Positions 44,350-53,888 are shown, counted from the stretch's first letter. The stretch is DNA of 64,000 bases from Affinundibacterium macrobrachii (GCF_014652415.1 NZ_BMYT01000004.1:212127-276126), one strand, 5' to 3'. A program made the numbers and translations. Notes: generated by a model from the sequence alone, not told the origin.

Positions 44350-46628
44350 GCATCGCGAGTGAGCCCTCAACCACAGGTGAATTGCCAACTTCAGACCAGC
44401 AGATACAAACAGAATTACTCAGCGTAGCAGGTATTCGTTGTGCCGCTTGCGTGCAATTGATTGAGTTTCGAGTTTCTCAATTAACTGGAGTTGAATCGTT
44501 TCGAATCAATCCTATTTCGCAGAAGGCGCAATTGCGTTGGGATTCAGCTCGTTTGAGTTTAAAGGAAATCATTCAATCGATTGTCGATCTTGGTTACGCA
44601 GCTTTTCCTGCGAATCAATCTTTAAGCGAATACCAAGCCAAAGAAAAGAAAATCGCCCTATGGCGTTTGTTTGTCGCTGGATTTGCAATGATGCAGGTGA
44701 TGATGTATGCGTTTCCTGCCTATCTTGTGCCCGTGCCGGAGATTGATGGTGATCTCACACCCGATTTGGATCGACTATTAAAAATCGCCAGCTTAGTTAT
44801 TACAATTCCTGTCATTACTTTTTCTGCAGTACCATTCTTCCGCGGTGCGATACGTGATCTTAGACAGCGCTTTATTGGAATGGATGTGCCAGTTTCTCTC
44901 GGCATATTGTTAACTTTTTTCGCTAGTTCTTGGGCGACTTTTTTTGGTGGTGCAGTTTATTTTGACTCTGCCATTATGTTTGTATTCTTGTTGTTGGGCG
45001 CGCGTTTTATTGAAGACAATGTAAGACAGAAAACGTCAGCAGCGCTCTCTGTATTGACGCAGATTCATCCGACCATGGCACAAAAGCTGCCAAATTATCC
45101 TTCAAGAGATTTGCTGATTTCATGTCGTGCTGATGAAGTTCAGCGAGGTGATTATTTGCTGGTTCCCGCAGGTGAGCAGATTCCTTGCGATGGCGAATTA
45201 ATCGAAGGTCGTAGTGAGTGCGATGAGGCACTGATGACTGGAGAAGCGCATCCAGTGAGCAAGAAAGCTGGTGATAAGCTAATTGCTGGGGCGGTAAATT
45301 TGCATAGTCCTCTAGTGATGCGTGCAACGCAAGTTGGTAACGATACACAGTTAGCCAATATGATCGCGATGATGGAATCGGCAAGTCTAGAGAAGCCACG
45401 CTTGGTTGCACTTGCAGATAAACATGCGAGCCGATTTCTGTTTGCAATTTTAGTTATCGCTATCTTGTCTGGCATTGTTTGGGCTTGGATTGATCCAGAT
45501 CGTGCTCTTTGGATCGCGATTAGTGTGATCGTGGTGACTTGTCCGTGCGCATTATCTTTGGCGACTCCCGGAGTCATGTCCGCAGCGATTGGACAATTAG
45601 CGAAGTTTGGTATGCTAATGACCAAAGGTTCCGCGATCGAAAATTTGGCAAATTTGACCCATGTCGTGTTCGATAAAACAGGTACGCTAACTTATGGAAA
45701 GTTAAAGCTTGTTAATGCTGTTTATTTGAATTCAGTCGGCGATCGAGAGAGCAATTTAGAGCAGCAAAAAAAATTGATTGCAGCTATCGCTGGTATGTCC
45801 TTGCATCCGGCAGCAAAAGCGATTGCGGATAGTTTGCTTAGTCTGCAGTCGCAATCTCCCGTAATGAATGAGGTGGTGATTAAGCATAGTCAGGAATTGG
45901 CTGGTGCTGGAATTGAGGTAAGTATCGGTGAGCAAACCTATCGCTTAGGTCGTCTTGATTATGTGAGCGCATTGAGTCAAAGCGAATGGCAGATTCCATC
46001 TGAATTCTGCAATAAATCAGTATCTGTTTTCGGTGATCAGGAGCAGGTATTGGCTTTCTTTGTCATGGAAGACGGTTTGCGTGAAGAATCCGCAGCCGCG
46101 GTGCGAGAGCTACAAGAGCAAGGAAAGGTAGTCGTTCTCTTATCTGGCGATAGACAAGATGTGGTTGCTGAGGTTGCGCAGCAATGTGGCATTGTTGATT
46201 TTCAGGCAGATTTAAGTCCTGCGCAAAAGCATGCTTATATTTTACGGTTGCAGCAGCAAGGTGCAATTGTTGCCATGATTGGTGATGGAATGAATGATGG
46301 CCCCGCCTTGTCGTTGGCGAATGTTTCTGTCGCAATGGGGCAGGGTGCGCCAATATCGCAGACCCGTAGCGATTGTTTGCTGATGTCAAATCGATTGAGT
46401 GATTTCACATTTAGTGTAGAGTTAGCGAAGAAGGCGTATCGTTTGATACGTCAAAATTTAGCCTGGGCCTTGCTTTATAATGTCATTGCTGTTCCTGCTG
46501 CAGTATTGGGTTTCTTGGAACCTTGGCATGCAGCATTAGGTATGTCGCTGAGTTCATTACTTGTTGTCGTAAACGGACTGCGACTATTCAATTTAAAGCC
46601 AGCTGATTACGAGCTTCCTGTCAGTTGA
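44346..46628 (+). CDS. ccoI: CcoI/FixI-type Cu+-transporting P1B ATPase
   Basis: This copper-exporting ATPase matures cbb3-type cytochrome oxidase. The 760 residues contain an HMA domain with GIRCAACVQL, eight membrane segments, the metal-site motif TCPCALSLATPG, the phosphorylation motif VFDKTGTLTYG, HP motif SLHPAAKA and GDGMNDGPAL. The N-terminal Cys-rich domain is on the preceding 82-residue frame. GMMQ-type region MMQVMMYAFPAYL agrees with CcoI. ccoS follows 41 bp downstream; ccoNOQP are not in this window. Confidence 0.92.
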   Translation: MSIASEPSTTGELPTSDQQIQTELLSVAGIRCAACVQLIEFRVSQLTGVESFRINPISQKAQLRWDSARLSLKEIIQSIVDLGYAAFPANQSLSEYQAKEKKIALWRLFVAGFAMMQVMMYAFPAYLVPVPEIDGDLTPDLDRLLKIASLVITIPVITFSAVPFFRGAIRDLRQRFIGMDVPVSLGILLTFFASSWATFFGGAVYFDSAIMFVFLLLGARFIEDNVRQKTSAALSVLTQIHPTMAQKLPNYPSRDLLISCRADEVQRGDYLLVPAGEQIPCDGELIEGRSECDEALMTGEAHPVSKKAGDKLIAGAVNLHSPLVMRATQVGNDTQLANMIAMMESASLEKPRLVALADKHASRFLFAILVIAILSGIVWAWIDPDRALWIAISVIVVTCPCALSLATPGVMSAAIGQLAKFGMLMTKGSAIENLANLTHVVFDKTGTLTYGKLKLVNAVYLNSVGDRESNLEQQKKLIAAIAGMSLHPAAKAIADSLLSLQSQSPVMNEVVIKHSQELAGAGIEVSIGEQTYRLGRLDYVSALSQSEWQIPSEFCNKSVSVFGDQEQVLAFFVMEDGLREESAAAVRELQEQGKVVVLLSGDRQDVVAEVAQQCGIVDFQADLSPAQKHAYILRLQQQGAIVAMIGDGMNDGPALSLANVSVAMGQGAPISQTRSDCLLMSNRLSDFTFSVELAKKAYRLIRQNLAWALLYNVIAVPAAVLGFLEPWHAALGMSLSSLLVVVNGLRLFNLKPADYELPVS

Positions 46629-46669
46629 AGACTGGTTGTTGACTGATCCTAAAGTGCAAAGTTAAACGC

Positions 46670-46813
46670 ATGGATATTTTATATTTGCTAGTTCCGCTCA
46701 GCGTGATCTTAGTGTTTGCAATTGGTGTTGTATTTTGGTGGGCATTAAATCATCGCCAATTCGAAGAGCTCGATGAAATCGGGCAAAGTATTATTGACGA
46801 CAAAGATGCCTAA
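46670..46813 (+). CDS. ccoS: cbb3-type cytochrome oxidase assembly protein CcoS
   Basis: The 47-residue protein begins MDILYLLVPLSVILVFAIG with a single N-terminal membrane segment (about 4-26), then WALNHRQFEELDEIG, the typical CcoS pattern. CcoS acts in loading heme and copper into cbb3 oxidase subunit CcoN. It follows ccoI by 41 bp, as in other fixGHIS-like orders. It ends six bases from the convergent selU stop. Confidence 0.88.
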   Translation: MDILYLLVPLSVILVFAIGVVFWWALNHRQFEELDEIGQSIIDDKDA

Positions 46814-46818
46814 GCAGT

Positions 46819-47889
46819 TTATCGTCTATCATCTTCCGCTAAAATTTGTTGCGCAAGTTGTTGATAAGCAGAATCTGAATTGTCGCTAATTTGGTAGACC
46901 TTAGCCTGCTGAATTAAAGCAAAATTGCGTGCGATGGCTTTTTGATAGGCTGGATCATAATGCTTCAGTAGTAGTTGCGCGATCAACTCTTCTGTCTGTT
47001 TTTGCTTGGCAAGTTCTGACCATAAATGAATTTGTTCTTTTCCATGTAGGTTGGTCAGGCAAGCAAGCTGTTCACTCAATAGTTGGTTGTCTTCGATGAA
47101 GTGGCGATAGTCTTCGCTCAGTAGTGCGATACGATTTGCTAATGATAATTGTAATTGTATGCAAGCTGATCGTCGCATGCTCTCCATCATCGCATCTGGC
47201 ACACGTAAATCGCCAACTTTCTTGCTCTCTGCTTCAACATAAATCGGTTTGCTGAAGTCAAACTGTCGCAGCTGTTGCCAAATGGCGGTTTCAAAATATT
47301 TTTGTGATGGCTGCTGGTTGTCCGGTAGCTTGCCGAGTACCGAGCCACGATGTTGCGCTAGTTGTTCGAGGTCGATGACTTGTGCGCCCTGTATTCTTAA
47401 TTGCTGAAGTAGTCGACTTTTGCCAGTACCAGTCTCGCCACACAAAACGACCCAATTCGCCTCAGCGGCTAATTCTGGCAATTGCTGATTGACGAAGCGC
47501 CGATAGGCTTTGTAGCCGCCATCAAGCTGCATCGCATGCCAACCAATCTTTGCCAAAATATGTGTCATCGAGCCACTACGATTACCGCCGCGCCAGCAGT
47601 AAATCAGTGGTTTCCATTCCTTAGGCTTATCGAGAAAAAGTTGTTCGATATGTTGACCGATGTTTTTCGCCACGAGTGCAGCACCGATTTTTTTTGCTTC
47701 AAATGGACTGACTTGTTTGTACGTGGTGCCGACTTTGATTCGCTCAGCATTATTTAAAACGGGGCAATTGATTGCACCGGGAATGTGATCTTCTGCAAAT
47801 TCATCTGGGCTGCGAACATCGATAATGCAATCAAAAGTAGATAGCGATGGATAGGCCAGTTCGAAACTGATTAAACGCGAATTACTCAA
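46819..47889 (-). CDS. selU: tRNA 2-selenouridine synthase
   Basis: MnmH/SelU replaces sulfur by selenium in tRNA wobble 2-thiouridine. The 356 residues combine an N-terminal rhodanese domain (about 5-130) with catalytic C98 (IYCWRGGNRSGSM) and a P-loop (GETGTGKS, 151-158) with a kinase-like C-terminal domain. Selenium donor gene selD is not in the window. It lies 7 bp after the tesA-like gene on the minus strand. Length matches E. coli YbbB. Confidence 0.94.
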   Translation of the reverse strand: MSNSRLISFELAYPSLSTFDCIIDVRSPDEFAEDHIPGAINCPVLNNAERIKVGTTYKQVSPFEAKKIGAALVAKNIGQHIEQLFLDKPKEWKPLIYCWRGGNRSGSMTHILAKIGWHAMQLDGGYKAYRRFVNQQLPELAAEANWVVLCGETGTGKSRLLQQLRIQGAQVIDLEQLAQHRGSVLGKLPDNQQPSQKYFETAIWQQLRQFDFSKPIYVEAESKKVGDLRVPDAMMESMRRSACIQLQLSLANRIALLSEDYRHFIEDNQLLSEQLACLTNLHGKEQIHLWSELAKQKQTEELIAQLLLKHYDPAYQKAIARNFALIQQAKVYQISDNSDSAYQQLAQQILAEDDRR

Positions 47890-47896
47890 AATGGAC

Positions 47897-48541
47897 TCAT
47901 TTCCTCAGTAATTTTTGTAATGGTCCCCATACATTTTCTAGCATGGTGGGGTGTGCTTCAGCCGTTAAATGAATGCGATCAGGCTGAAACATTTCTGGTT
48001 TGTCGGCGACCCCTTTAAGAAAGAAAGGAACTAACGCGGATTGTGTTTCTTTGGCTAATTTGGCGTACATAGAGAAGAACTTATCTGTATATGCTTTGCC
48101 GTAATTTGGTGGAATTTGCATCGCGACTAATAAGGGTTTTGCTTTGCTTGCTTTCGTCATATTCAACATATCTCGGAAATTTTGTTCAGAGACATTGAGG
48201 TCTAACCCGCGTAAAGCGTCATTGCCGCCTAGTTCAATAATAACGATATTCGGTTGATGGATTTTTAATAACGCACCTAAGCGAGTTTTTCCACCGCTAC
48301 TAGTTTCACCGCTGATGCTGGCATTGATGACGCGCGCATTTATTTTTTTCTCTTGCAGCTTTTTTTCTAGCAAAGCGACCCAACCTGTACCACGTGTCAG
48401 CCCGTATTCTGCGGATAAACTATCGCCAAGCACAAGTATAGTTTTTGGTGCAGAATGCGCATGTCCTGTCATGAGTAAACCGAGAACGACAAAAAAAACT
48501 GCGCTGAAGATGTTCAGTGTTTTCTTAAAATTTAAACGCAT
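47897..48541 (-). CDS. tesA: TesA-type arylesterase / lysophospholipase L1
   Basis: This periplasmic SGNH hydrolase has a signal peptide (MRLNFKKTLNIFSAVFFVVL...AHSA), the block I nucleophile in LVLGDSLSAEYG, block III GGNDALRG and the Asp-x2-His pair in PDRIHLTAEA near the end. From the ATG at 48541 it has 214 residues. The divergent ATPase gene starts only nine bases away, as between tesA and ybbA in E. coli. A start at 48568 would overlap that gene and lacks a signal-type start. Confidence 0.9.
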   Translation of the reverse strand: MRLNFKKTLNIFSAVFFVVLGLLMTGHAHSAPKTILVLGDSLSAEYGLTRGTGWVALLEKKLQEKKINARVINASISGETSSGGKTRLGALLKIHQPNIVIIELGGNDALRGLDLNVSEQNFRDMLNMTKASKAKPLLVAMQIPPNYGKAYTDKFFSMYAKLAKETQSALVPFFLKGVADKPEMFQPDRIHLTAEAHPTMLENVWGPLQKLLRK

Positions 48542-48550
48542 AAATCTAAC

Positions 48551-49237
48551 ATGAGCCTTTCTAATCAAAGCAGTATTCCAGCTATTAATGTCAAGAATCT
48601 GAGCAAGCGCGTGGCTGATGCGACAGGTGAATTGACTATTCTACATAATATCGAGTTTTCTGTTGCAGCGGGTGAGACTGTCGCGATTGTTGGTGCATCA
48701 GGTTCTGGAAAGTCGACCTTGCTAGGCATTTTAGCTGGATTAGATACGCCAAGTGAGGGCACGGTTGAACTTGGTGGTGTCGATATTTTCGCCTTAGATG
48801 AAGACGGTCGAGCACTATTACGTAAAAGTCAGCTTGGTTTTGTGTTTCAGTCGTTTCAATTATTAATGCATTTGAATGCGCTTGAAAACGTTATGTTACC
48901 GATGGAATTGCGTGGCGATAAAGATGCGAGGTCAAAAGCAGAACAGATGTTGGCGAAAGTGGGACTGTCTAGTCGTCTTAAACACTATCCAAAATATTTG
49001 TCAGGTGGAGAACAGCAGCGTGTTGCCTTGGCGCGTGCTTTTGTGACAGAGCCACCTTTGTTGTTTGCAGATGAACCGACAGGTAGTTTAGATGCAGCGA
49101 CGGGTGAAGCCGTGATTCAATTGATGTTTGAACTGAATCGTGAACGTGGTTCAAGTTTGGTGTTGGTGACTCATGACCTATCGATTGCGGCGCGTTGTGG
49201 ACGCACAATTTCTATCGCAGCAGGACGATTAGCTTAG
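48551..49237 (+). CDS. ybbA: YbbA-like ABC transporter ATP-binding protein
   Basis: The 228-residue ATPase has Walker [10 protein letters not shown], signature [14 protein letters not shown] and Walker [13 protein letters not shown], the profile of the LolD/MacB-like group. In E. coli ybbA precedes the permease ybbP; here the next gene is an unrelated outer-membrane-type protein on the opposite strand. The permease partner must therefore lie elsewhere or be lost. It faces tesA divergently. Confidence 0.9.
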   Translation: MSLSNQSSIPAINVKNLSKRVADATGELTILHNIEFSVAAGETVAIVGASGSGKSTLLGILAGLDTPSEGTVELGGVDIFALDEDGRALLRKSQLGFVFQSFQLLMHLNALENVMLPMELRGDKDARSKAEQMLAKVGLSSRLKHYPKYLSGGEQQRVALARAFVTEPPLLFADEPTGSLDAATGEAVIQLMFELNRERGSSLVLVTHDLSIAARCGRTISIAAGRLA

Positions 49238-49269
49238 TGTGAGTGTCAACTTCTGAGTTGTTCGAAATG

Positions 49270-49299
49270 AAAAGCTCAAAGCGATTGCTTTGAGCTTTT
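49270..49299. terminator. bidirectional Rho-independent terminator
   Basis: A perfect 13-bp stem AAAAGCTCAAAGC / GCTTTGAGCTTTT (49270-49282, 49287-49299), GATT loop, with a T-run after it and A/T-rich flanks on both sides, between convergent genes 49237 and 49304. Confidence 0.9.
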
Positions 49300-49303
49300 G
49301 TTT

Positions 49304-50101
49304 TTAGAAGCGATAAGTCGCGACGGAAAATATAGTCACGGGTGTACGTTGTGTGACAAATGGATTTTTGCTCGGTGAGTTGAGGATATGACGAGCACTG
49401 ATACCTGTAGATAAGGTCCAGTTGGTATCAATATTCCAATTCCAGCTACTGCCAATTCGTAATTCAGGTCGATTAAATTGATTGGAATTTAATGACAAGA
49501 AATTTTGCGATTGACGCCAGTCCTGCATGGCAAGACTATTTTTAGACAAATTCGCAGGGGTGTTCCAATTCACACTAAAAACTGCGGTTAGCTCATGTCT
49601 TTTATTGAATACACGATTCGCTTTTGCTGCCAAACTCAGACGTGCACCATTTTGTTTACCAATCCCATACGACACCGATGAGCCCAACGAGAAATTTGAC
49701 GTAAGTTTGTAGTCGAGAAAAGCGCTAGTGGAGAAATTTGTTTGGGGTGCTGAGTTACTTGGTTTTTCAAATAGATCATCGAAAGAAGAACCAACTTGAC
49801 GCTCTGTATCAAAGCTGATGCCATAATCTAACTTACCAGCTTTGGAAAAATGGACTGTGCTCTTATTTGTTTGACTCACAAATAGTCCGGCTTTGTTTTG
49901 CTTTACCGGCGTATAACTAGCATCAAAAGGCGAGCTCATCGCGATGGTTTGTGTGTAACGTACGCCTGCGAGCGGTACTTGCTGAGATGGATAGACTGCC
50001 GCTGCCGTAGAAAACTGCCCAGAGCGGAAATTTTGCGCATGCGCAGCAGAAGATGCGATTCCAAGCATGCCCAAAATTAATAGATAAGCCGTTTTATTCA
50101 T
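49304..50101 (-). CDS. exported beta-barrel-like protein of unknown function
   Basis: The 265-residue protein starts with a signal peptide (MNKTAYLLILGMLGIASSAAHAQ) and has alternating polar/hydrophobic beta segments (TSAFLDYKLTSNFSLGSSVSYGIG, RLSLAAKANRVFNKRHELTAVFSVNW) ending in an aromatic residue (SVATYRF), typical of outer-membrane beta-barrels with a C-terminal Phe. I do not recognise a family. It lies 14 bp downstream of the DUF4337 gene on the same strand. Confidence 0.65.
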   Translation of the reverse strand: MNKTAYLLILGMLGIASSAAHAQNFRSGQFSTAAAVYPSQQVPLAGVRYTQTIAMSSPFDASYTPVKQNKAGLFVSQTNKSTVHFSKAGKLDYGISFDTERQVGSSFDDLFEKPSNSAPQTNFSTSAFLDYKLTSNFSLGSSVSYGIGKQNGARLSLAAKANRVFNKRHELTAVFSVNWNTPANLSKNSLAMQDWRQSQNFLSLNSNQFNRPELRIGSSWNWNIDTNWTLSTGISARHILNSPSKNPFVTQRTPVTIFSVATYRF

Positions 50102-50115
50102 GATCTAGACTCTCG

Positions 50116-50685
50116 TTAAATATGCATCCAAGCGAAAGCAGCGATACCTAATCCAGCTGCTGCAACACTATACGATGTGTATTCTAACCATTTTTTCTTT
50201 GTTAAAAGCGCAATTGCTGCCAAAGAAATAGCTATTTGTACTGCGGTCATTGCTTGTGCCCAGCGATGATGCTGATGCAATGCCGCATCAGAAGCTTTTT
50301 CTAATTCTACTACTCGTTGTTCAAAAGCTTCAGCTTCTTTTTTGATTTGATCTTTTTCGGCCTTATATCGTTCAATTTCTGTCTCATATTTTTTCACATC
50401 GCTTGCAGGCAAAAGCAGGGCCAATTCTGCTAAGTTTTGTTTACTTGATTTTGCTTGGTAGTGACTCCAACGATTCGATGCTTCAGTTTTGTTGATGGCA
50501 GCACTATTTTTTAGCATGGCTGCCGTATTTTGGGTCGCACCACCTTCGTAGCCAAGCAAGGCACCCACTGTTGCCATGATCGCTGTCATAACTGCAATCT
50601 TGCTTGAAAAAATATCATTGCTATGTGCTGCATGTTCTAATTCATGGTCATGTGGGCCATGCACATGAAAACCGTGTCCTGCCAT
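50116..50685 (-). CDS. DUF4337 family membrane protein
   Basis: The 189-residue protein has a His-rich N-terminus (GHGFHVHGPHDHELEHA), a first membrane segment (about 30-50), a coiled coil (about 90-130, ETEIERYKAEKDQIKKEAEAFEQ) and two C-terminal membrane segments (WAQAMTAVQIAISLAAIALL and AAAGLGIAAFAWMHI). DUF4337 has no assigned function. It is 8 bp downstream of folA on the minus strand, so the run thyA-folA-DUF4337-barrel protein is likely one transcript. Confidence 0.87.
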   Translation of the reverse strand: MAGHGFHVHGPHDHELEHAAHSNDIFSSKIAVMTAIMATVGALLGYEGGATQNTAAMLKNSAAINKTEASNRWSHYQAKSSKQNLAELALLLPASDVKKYETEIERYKAEKDQIKKEAEAFEQRVVELEKASDAALHQHHRWAQAMTAVQIAISLAAIALLTKKKWLEYTSYSVAAAGLGIAAFAWMHI

Positions 50686-50693
50686 TTTGATTC

Positions 50694-51176
50694 CTATTTT
50701 CTTGTATATGAAACAATCGCATAAGGCAAATTAGTGCTTTCTGCGACAAAATCTTGTCGTTGATCTTCTTGCCAGCTGTTGCGATCAATTTCAGGAAAGA
50801 AGGCATCGCAATCAAATTGTGCTTGAATTTCTGTCACGATGAGTTTTTGCGCTTGCGCTATCGCTTGTTGATAGATCTGCGCGCCACCAATCACAAACGC
50901 TTCTTCACCTTCACTGTGATCTATGGCTTCTTTGATTGAACCAACACAGGTTACGCCATCATGTCGCCAATCTGGGTTGCGGCTCACCACGATGTTTTTT
51001 CGATTTGGCAGCGGCCGACCAATTGATTCGAAGGTTTTTCTACCCATGATGATGGTGTGACCAGAAGTCGTACGTTTAAAGTGTGCTAAGTCTTCTGGTA
51101 AATGCCAAGGTAGTTGATTATTGATGCCGATCCCATTTTTTTTATCGGTAGCAACGATGAGAGTCAAAGTGGTCAT
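50694..51176 (-). CDS. folA: dihydrofolate reductase
   Basis: It regenerates tetrahydrofolate. The 160 residues show the motifs LIVATDKKNGIGINNQLPWHLPED with the active acidic residue, TIIMGRKTFESIGRPLPNRKNIVVSR and EAFVIGGAQIYQQAI. The length matches E. coli DHFR (159). It follows thyA by 12 bp on the minus strand; the thyA-folA order is common in Proteobacteria and coordinates dTMP and folate metabolism. Confidence 0.97.
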   Translation of the reverse strand: MTTLTLIVATDKKNGIGINNQLPWHLPEDLAHFKRTTSGHTIIMGRKTFESIGRPLPNRKNIVVSRNPDWRHDGVTCVGSIKEAIDHSEGEEAFVIGGAQIYQQAIAQAQKLIVTEIQAQFDCDAFFPEIDRNSWQEDQRQDFVAESTNLPYAIVSYTRK

Positions 51177-51188
51177 AATTTTGCAAAC

Positions 51189-51983
51189 TTAAACAGCAAC
51201 TGGTGCTTTGATATGGGGATGGAATTGATAATTCTCAATCACGAAATCTTCAAATTTATAATCAAAAATACTTTCTGGCTTACGTGAAATTGTTAGTGTT
51301 GGTAAGGGATGGGGGGCGCGTGATAATTGTTCTTCGACTTGTTCCATGTGATTGCTGTACAGATGACAGTCACCTCCAGTCCAAATAAAGTCCCCAACTT
51401 GCAGATCAGTTTGTTGTGCGACCATATGTGTCAATAATGCATAGGAGGCGATATTGAATGGAACTCCAAGAAAAATATCCGCACTACGTTGATATAACTG
51501 GCATGACAGCTTGCCATCGGCAACATAAAACTGGAAAAAAGCATGACAAGGTGGGAGCTTCATATTTGGAATTTCTGCCACATTCCAAGCAGACACGATC
51601 AGGCGTCTTGAGTCAGGGTTCGATTTAATTTGTTCAATCAGTTGCGCAATTTGATCGACATGACCGCCATTGGGTAACGGCCAGCTACGCCATTGAGAAC
51701 CATAGACTGGACCTAAATCACCATTCTCATCAGCCCAATCATCCCAAATAGATACGCCATTTTCTTTTAAATAAGCGATATTGGTTGACCCAGCTAAAAA
51801 CCAGATAAGTTCATGAATAATAGAGCGTAAATGCAGTTTTTTTGTGGTCACCAATGGGAAGCCTTGGCTTAAATCAAATCGCATTTGGTAGCCGAAAACC
51901 GAGCGCGTACCAGTGCCAGTTCTATCTGTTTTTATGTGCCCATGCTGTTGTACATGACGCATCAAGTCGAGGTATTGTTGCAT
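51189..51983 (-). CDS. thyA: thymidylate synthase
   Basis: It methylates dUMP to dTMP. The 264 residues equal the E. coli length. Catalytic Cys lies in [13 protein letters not shown] (C146 by family position), with [26 protein letters not shown] and [11 protein letters not shown]. First of the thyA-folA pair. A hairpin lies upstream (52035-52073). Confidence 0.97.
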   Translation of the reverse strand: MQQYLDLMRHVQQHGHIKTDRTGTGTRSVFGYQMRFDLSQGFPLVTTKKLHLRSIIHELIWFLAGSTNIAYLKENGVSIWDDWADENGDLGPVYGSQWRSWPLPNGGHVDQIAQLIEQIKSNPDSRRLIVSAWNVAEIPNMKLPPCHAFFQFYVADGKLSCQLYQRSADIFLGVPFNIASYALLTHMVAQQTDLQVGDFIWTGGDCHLYSNHMEQVEEQLSRAPHPLPTLTISRKPESIFDYKFEDFVIENYQFHPHIKAPVAV

Positions 51984-52034
51984 TCTATTTGGCTCTTCAA
52001 GTCATTAAAATTTGAGAGAATATGGAGTGTAGAA

Positions 52035-52073
52035 CAACAATGCCTTGTGGTTGAAACCGACAAGGCATTGTTG
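52035..52073. terminator. long hairpin between histidine kinase and thyA
   Basis: A 14-bp perfect stem CAACAATGCCTTGT / ACAAGGCATTGTTG (52035-52048, 52060-52073) with an 11-base loop whose GGTT and AACC can pair as well. The run of T on the minus strand is weak, so termination of the kinase mRNA is likely but not proven. The hairpin lies 52 bases before thyA's ATG. Confidence 0.6.
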
Positions 52074-52108
52074 GGTTGATTTGCGTTAGTATAACAGCCA
52101 CGCTTAAC

Positions 52109-53716
52109 TTAAGTGTCGATAATCTGTCCTACGTGTTCGGTGCTGCCTGGCGCCACCAATGGAATTGACATTTCAAAGCGGGCGCCATGATTTGGCTCGC
52201 TGGTGACTTTAATTTCTCCACCAAGCACATTGGTGATGATATTAAACGTAATACTTAATCCTAAGCCGCTTCCACCTTTGCCAAACTTCGTTGTGAAAAA
52301 TGGTTCGAAAATGCGTTTAATAATATTCGGTGGAATGCCTTTACCAGAATCTTCAAAAACGATCAGAACGTGATCACCCTGACGCCTTGCCATACAACGC
52401 ATATAGCCTTGGCTCATCCCATCAAGTCCATGTACTACCGCGTTATTGACTAGATTACTAAACACCTGACCCAAGGGACCGGGATAGCTATCGAGTTCAA
52501 TATCATCTGGAATATCCAATTCCAAAGTATAGGGCGTTTTACGCAAACTTGAATGCAATAATGCAGCCAATTCTTGGAATACTACAACTAAGGTAAATTT
52601 CCGTCGCTGCGCGCTAGATTGATCGACGGCGACCTGCTTGAAATCACCAACCAATTGCGCTGCTTGTTGTAAGCCTCGCATTAACAATTTGCTCGATTCT
52701 GTTGCCGCTTCAACATAATGGCTTAAATCCGATCGGCGCATAGTGCCATCCGTCATTGCTTTGCCAATTTGACGCGTTTCATCACTTAAAGTGCTTGCCA
52801 CTAATAGGCAATTACCTAGCGGTGTATTCAATTCATGCGCAACACCGGCAACCATAGAACCAAGTGCCGCCATGCGTTCAATCCTTGCTAACTCATTCTG
52901 TGCGCTATTAACACTAGCTAATGCGGCCTCTAAATGATGATTGGCGTTTTCCAGTTCTTGTGTGCGCTGGCGAACTTTCGATTCGAGTGTGCCTGAATAC
53001 TCGAGCAATTGTTGATTCTTGATTTCCAACTCATTGAATGATCTCTGTAACGCCTGTCGGGTTGCTTCAAGACTGACCGCTAAATGTCCAATTTCATCTT
53101 TGCGATCAAATGAGATGACTTCGTTTAATTCACCGTTCGCTAACAGATCGGATTTTTCGATCAAATCTTTGATCGGTCTAACCAAGCGCCATTGCAATAC
53201 GATGTAAATACAAATTACGGACAATAAAAAGGACGTTGCGGTAACGAAAATGGCGCGATAAAAGTTGTCGCGAATTTCAGTTCGCATAATTTCTTCAGTA
53301 AATGTGAGTTGCACTTCACCGATTACTTGCTCACCGTGCGAGATCGTGCGTGATTTTGTTCTATATGGACCTTGTTGCGTATCTTTTCGCGAATTGGTAA
53401 TGAAGGTTTTTTTGTCCGGCAGGGTAATGACATGGATTTCCGAAACATTTGGATTCGAAAATACCACATCACTGGATTGCTTTGCGATCTCGGGCGTGAT
53501 TTGCCACACCGGTTCACTCAAGATGACTGCGAGAATTGCTGCTGAACGTTGATGATCGTCTTCAAGTTTTTTGAGACTGTCTGCTTCAATCGTATCTAGT
53601 TGGAGGGGAATTAAAATCGAGGATGTGACTAAAAGACCGAAGAAAACTGCAAGAACAACCGCAAGCCGTAAAGTAATACGACTAAATATCGAAGAAATGA
53701 AAGACGGGGGATTCAT
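52109..53716 (-). CDS. membrane sensor histidine kinase with HAMP domain, orphan
   Basis: The 535 residues have TM1 (about 15-40), a periplasmic sensing domain (about 41-152), TM2 (about 153-176), HAMP (about 175-225), a coiled coil (about 226-285), an H-box with phosphoacceptor H294 (MVAGVAHELNTPLGN) and HATPase motifs NNAVVHGLDG, DSGKGIP and GKGGSGLGLSI. No response regulator adjoins, so the partner is unknown. The periplasmic domain (DDHQRSAAILAVILSEPVWQITPE) has no family I recognise. Confidence 0.9.
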   Translation of the reverse strand: MNPPSFISSIFSRITLRLAVVLAVFFGLLVTSSILIPLQLDTIEADSLKKLEDDHQRSAAILAVILSEPVWQITPEIAKQSSDVVFSNPNVSEIHVITLPDKKTFITNSRKDTQQGPYRTKSRTISHGEQVIGEVQLTFTEEIMRTEIRDNFYRAIFVTATSFLLSVICIYIVLQWRLVRPIKDLIEKSDLLANGELNEVISFDRKDEIGHLAVSLEATRQALQRSFNELEIKNQQLLEYSGTLESKVRQRTQELENANHHLEAALASVNSAQNELARIERMAALGSMVAGVAHELNTPLGNCLLVASTLSDETRQIGKAMTDGTMRRSDLSHYVEAATESSKLLMRGLQQAAQLVGDFKQVAVDQSSAQRRKFTLVVVFQELAALLHSSLRKTPYTLELDIPDDIELDSYPGPLGQVFSNLVNNAVVHGLDGMSQGYMRCMARRQGDHVLIVFEDSGKGIPPNIIKRIFEPFFTTKFGKGGSGLGLSITFNIITNVLGGEIKVTSEPNHGARFEMSIPLVAPGSTEHVGQIIDT

Positions 53717-53888
53717 TACTTACGCTCCTTCTTTCAATTGGCATTGGCTTAGCAGCATATGTCGTCTCTCGTGACACAGAATTCTTGGCCATGGCAGCTT
53801 ATGAATCGTGCGTGGTTTACAGGAAAGAGGTTTTATTCGTGGTTTTTTATAAGAAACTGTTTCTGATGGTAAAAGGTTTTAGTCATTT

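Noticed and set aside
45007..45447. A 146-codon antisense frame inside ccoI
   Set aside because: Fully inside a conserved P-type ATPase on the other strand, with no start signals; a shadow of the coding frame.
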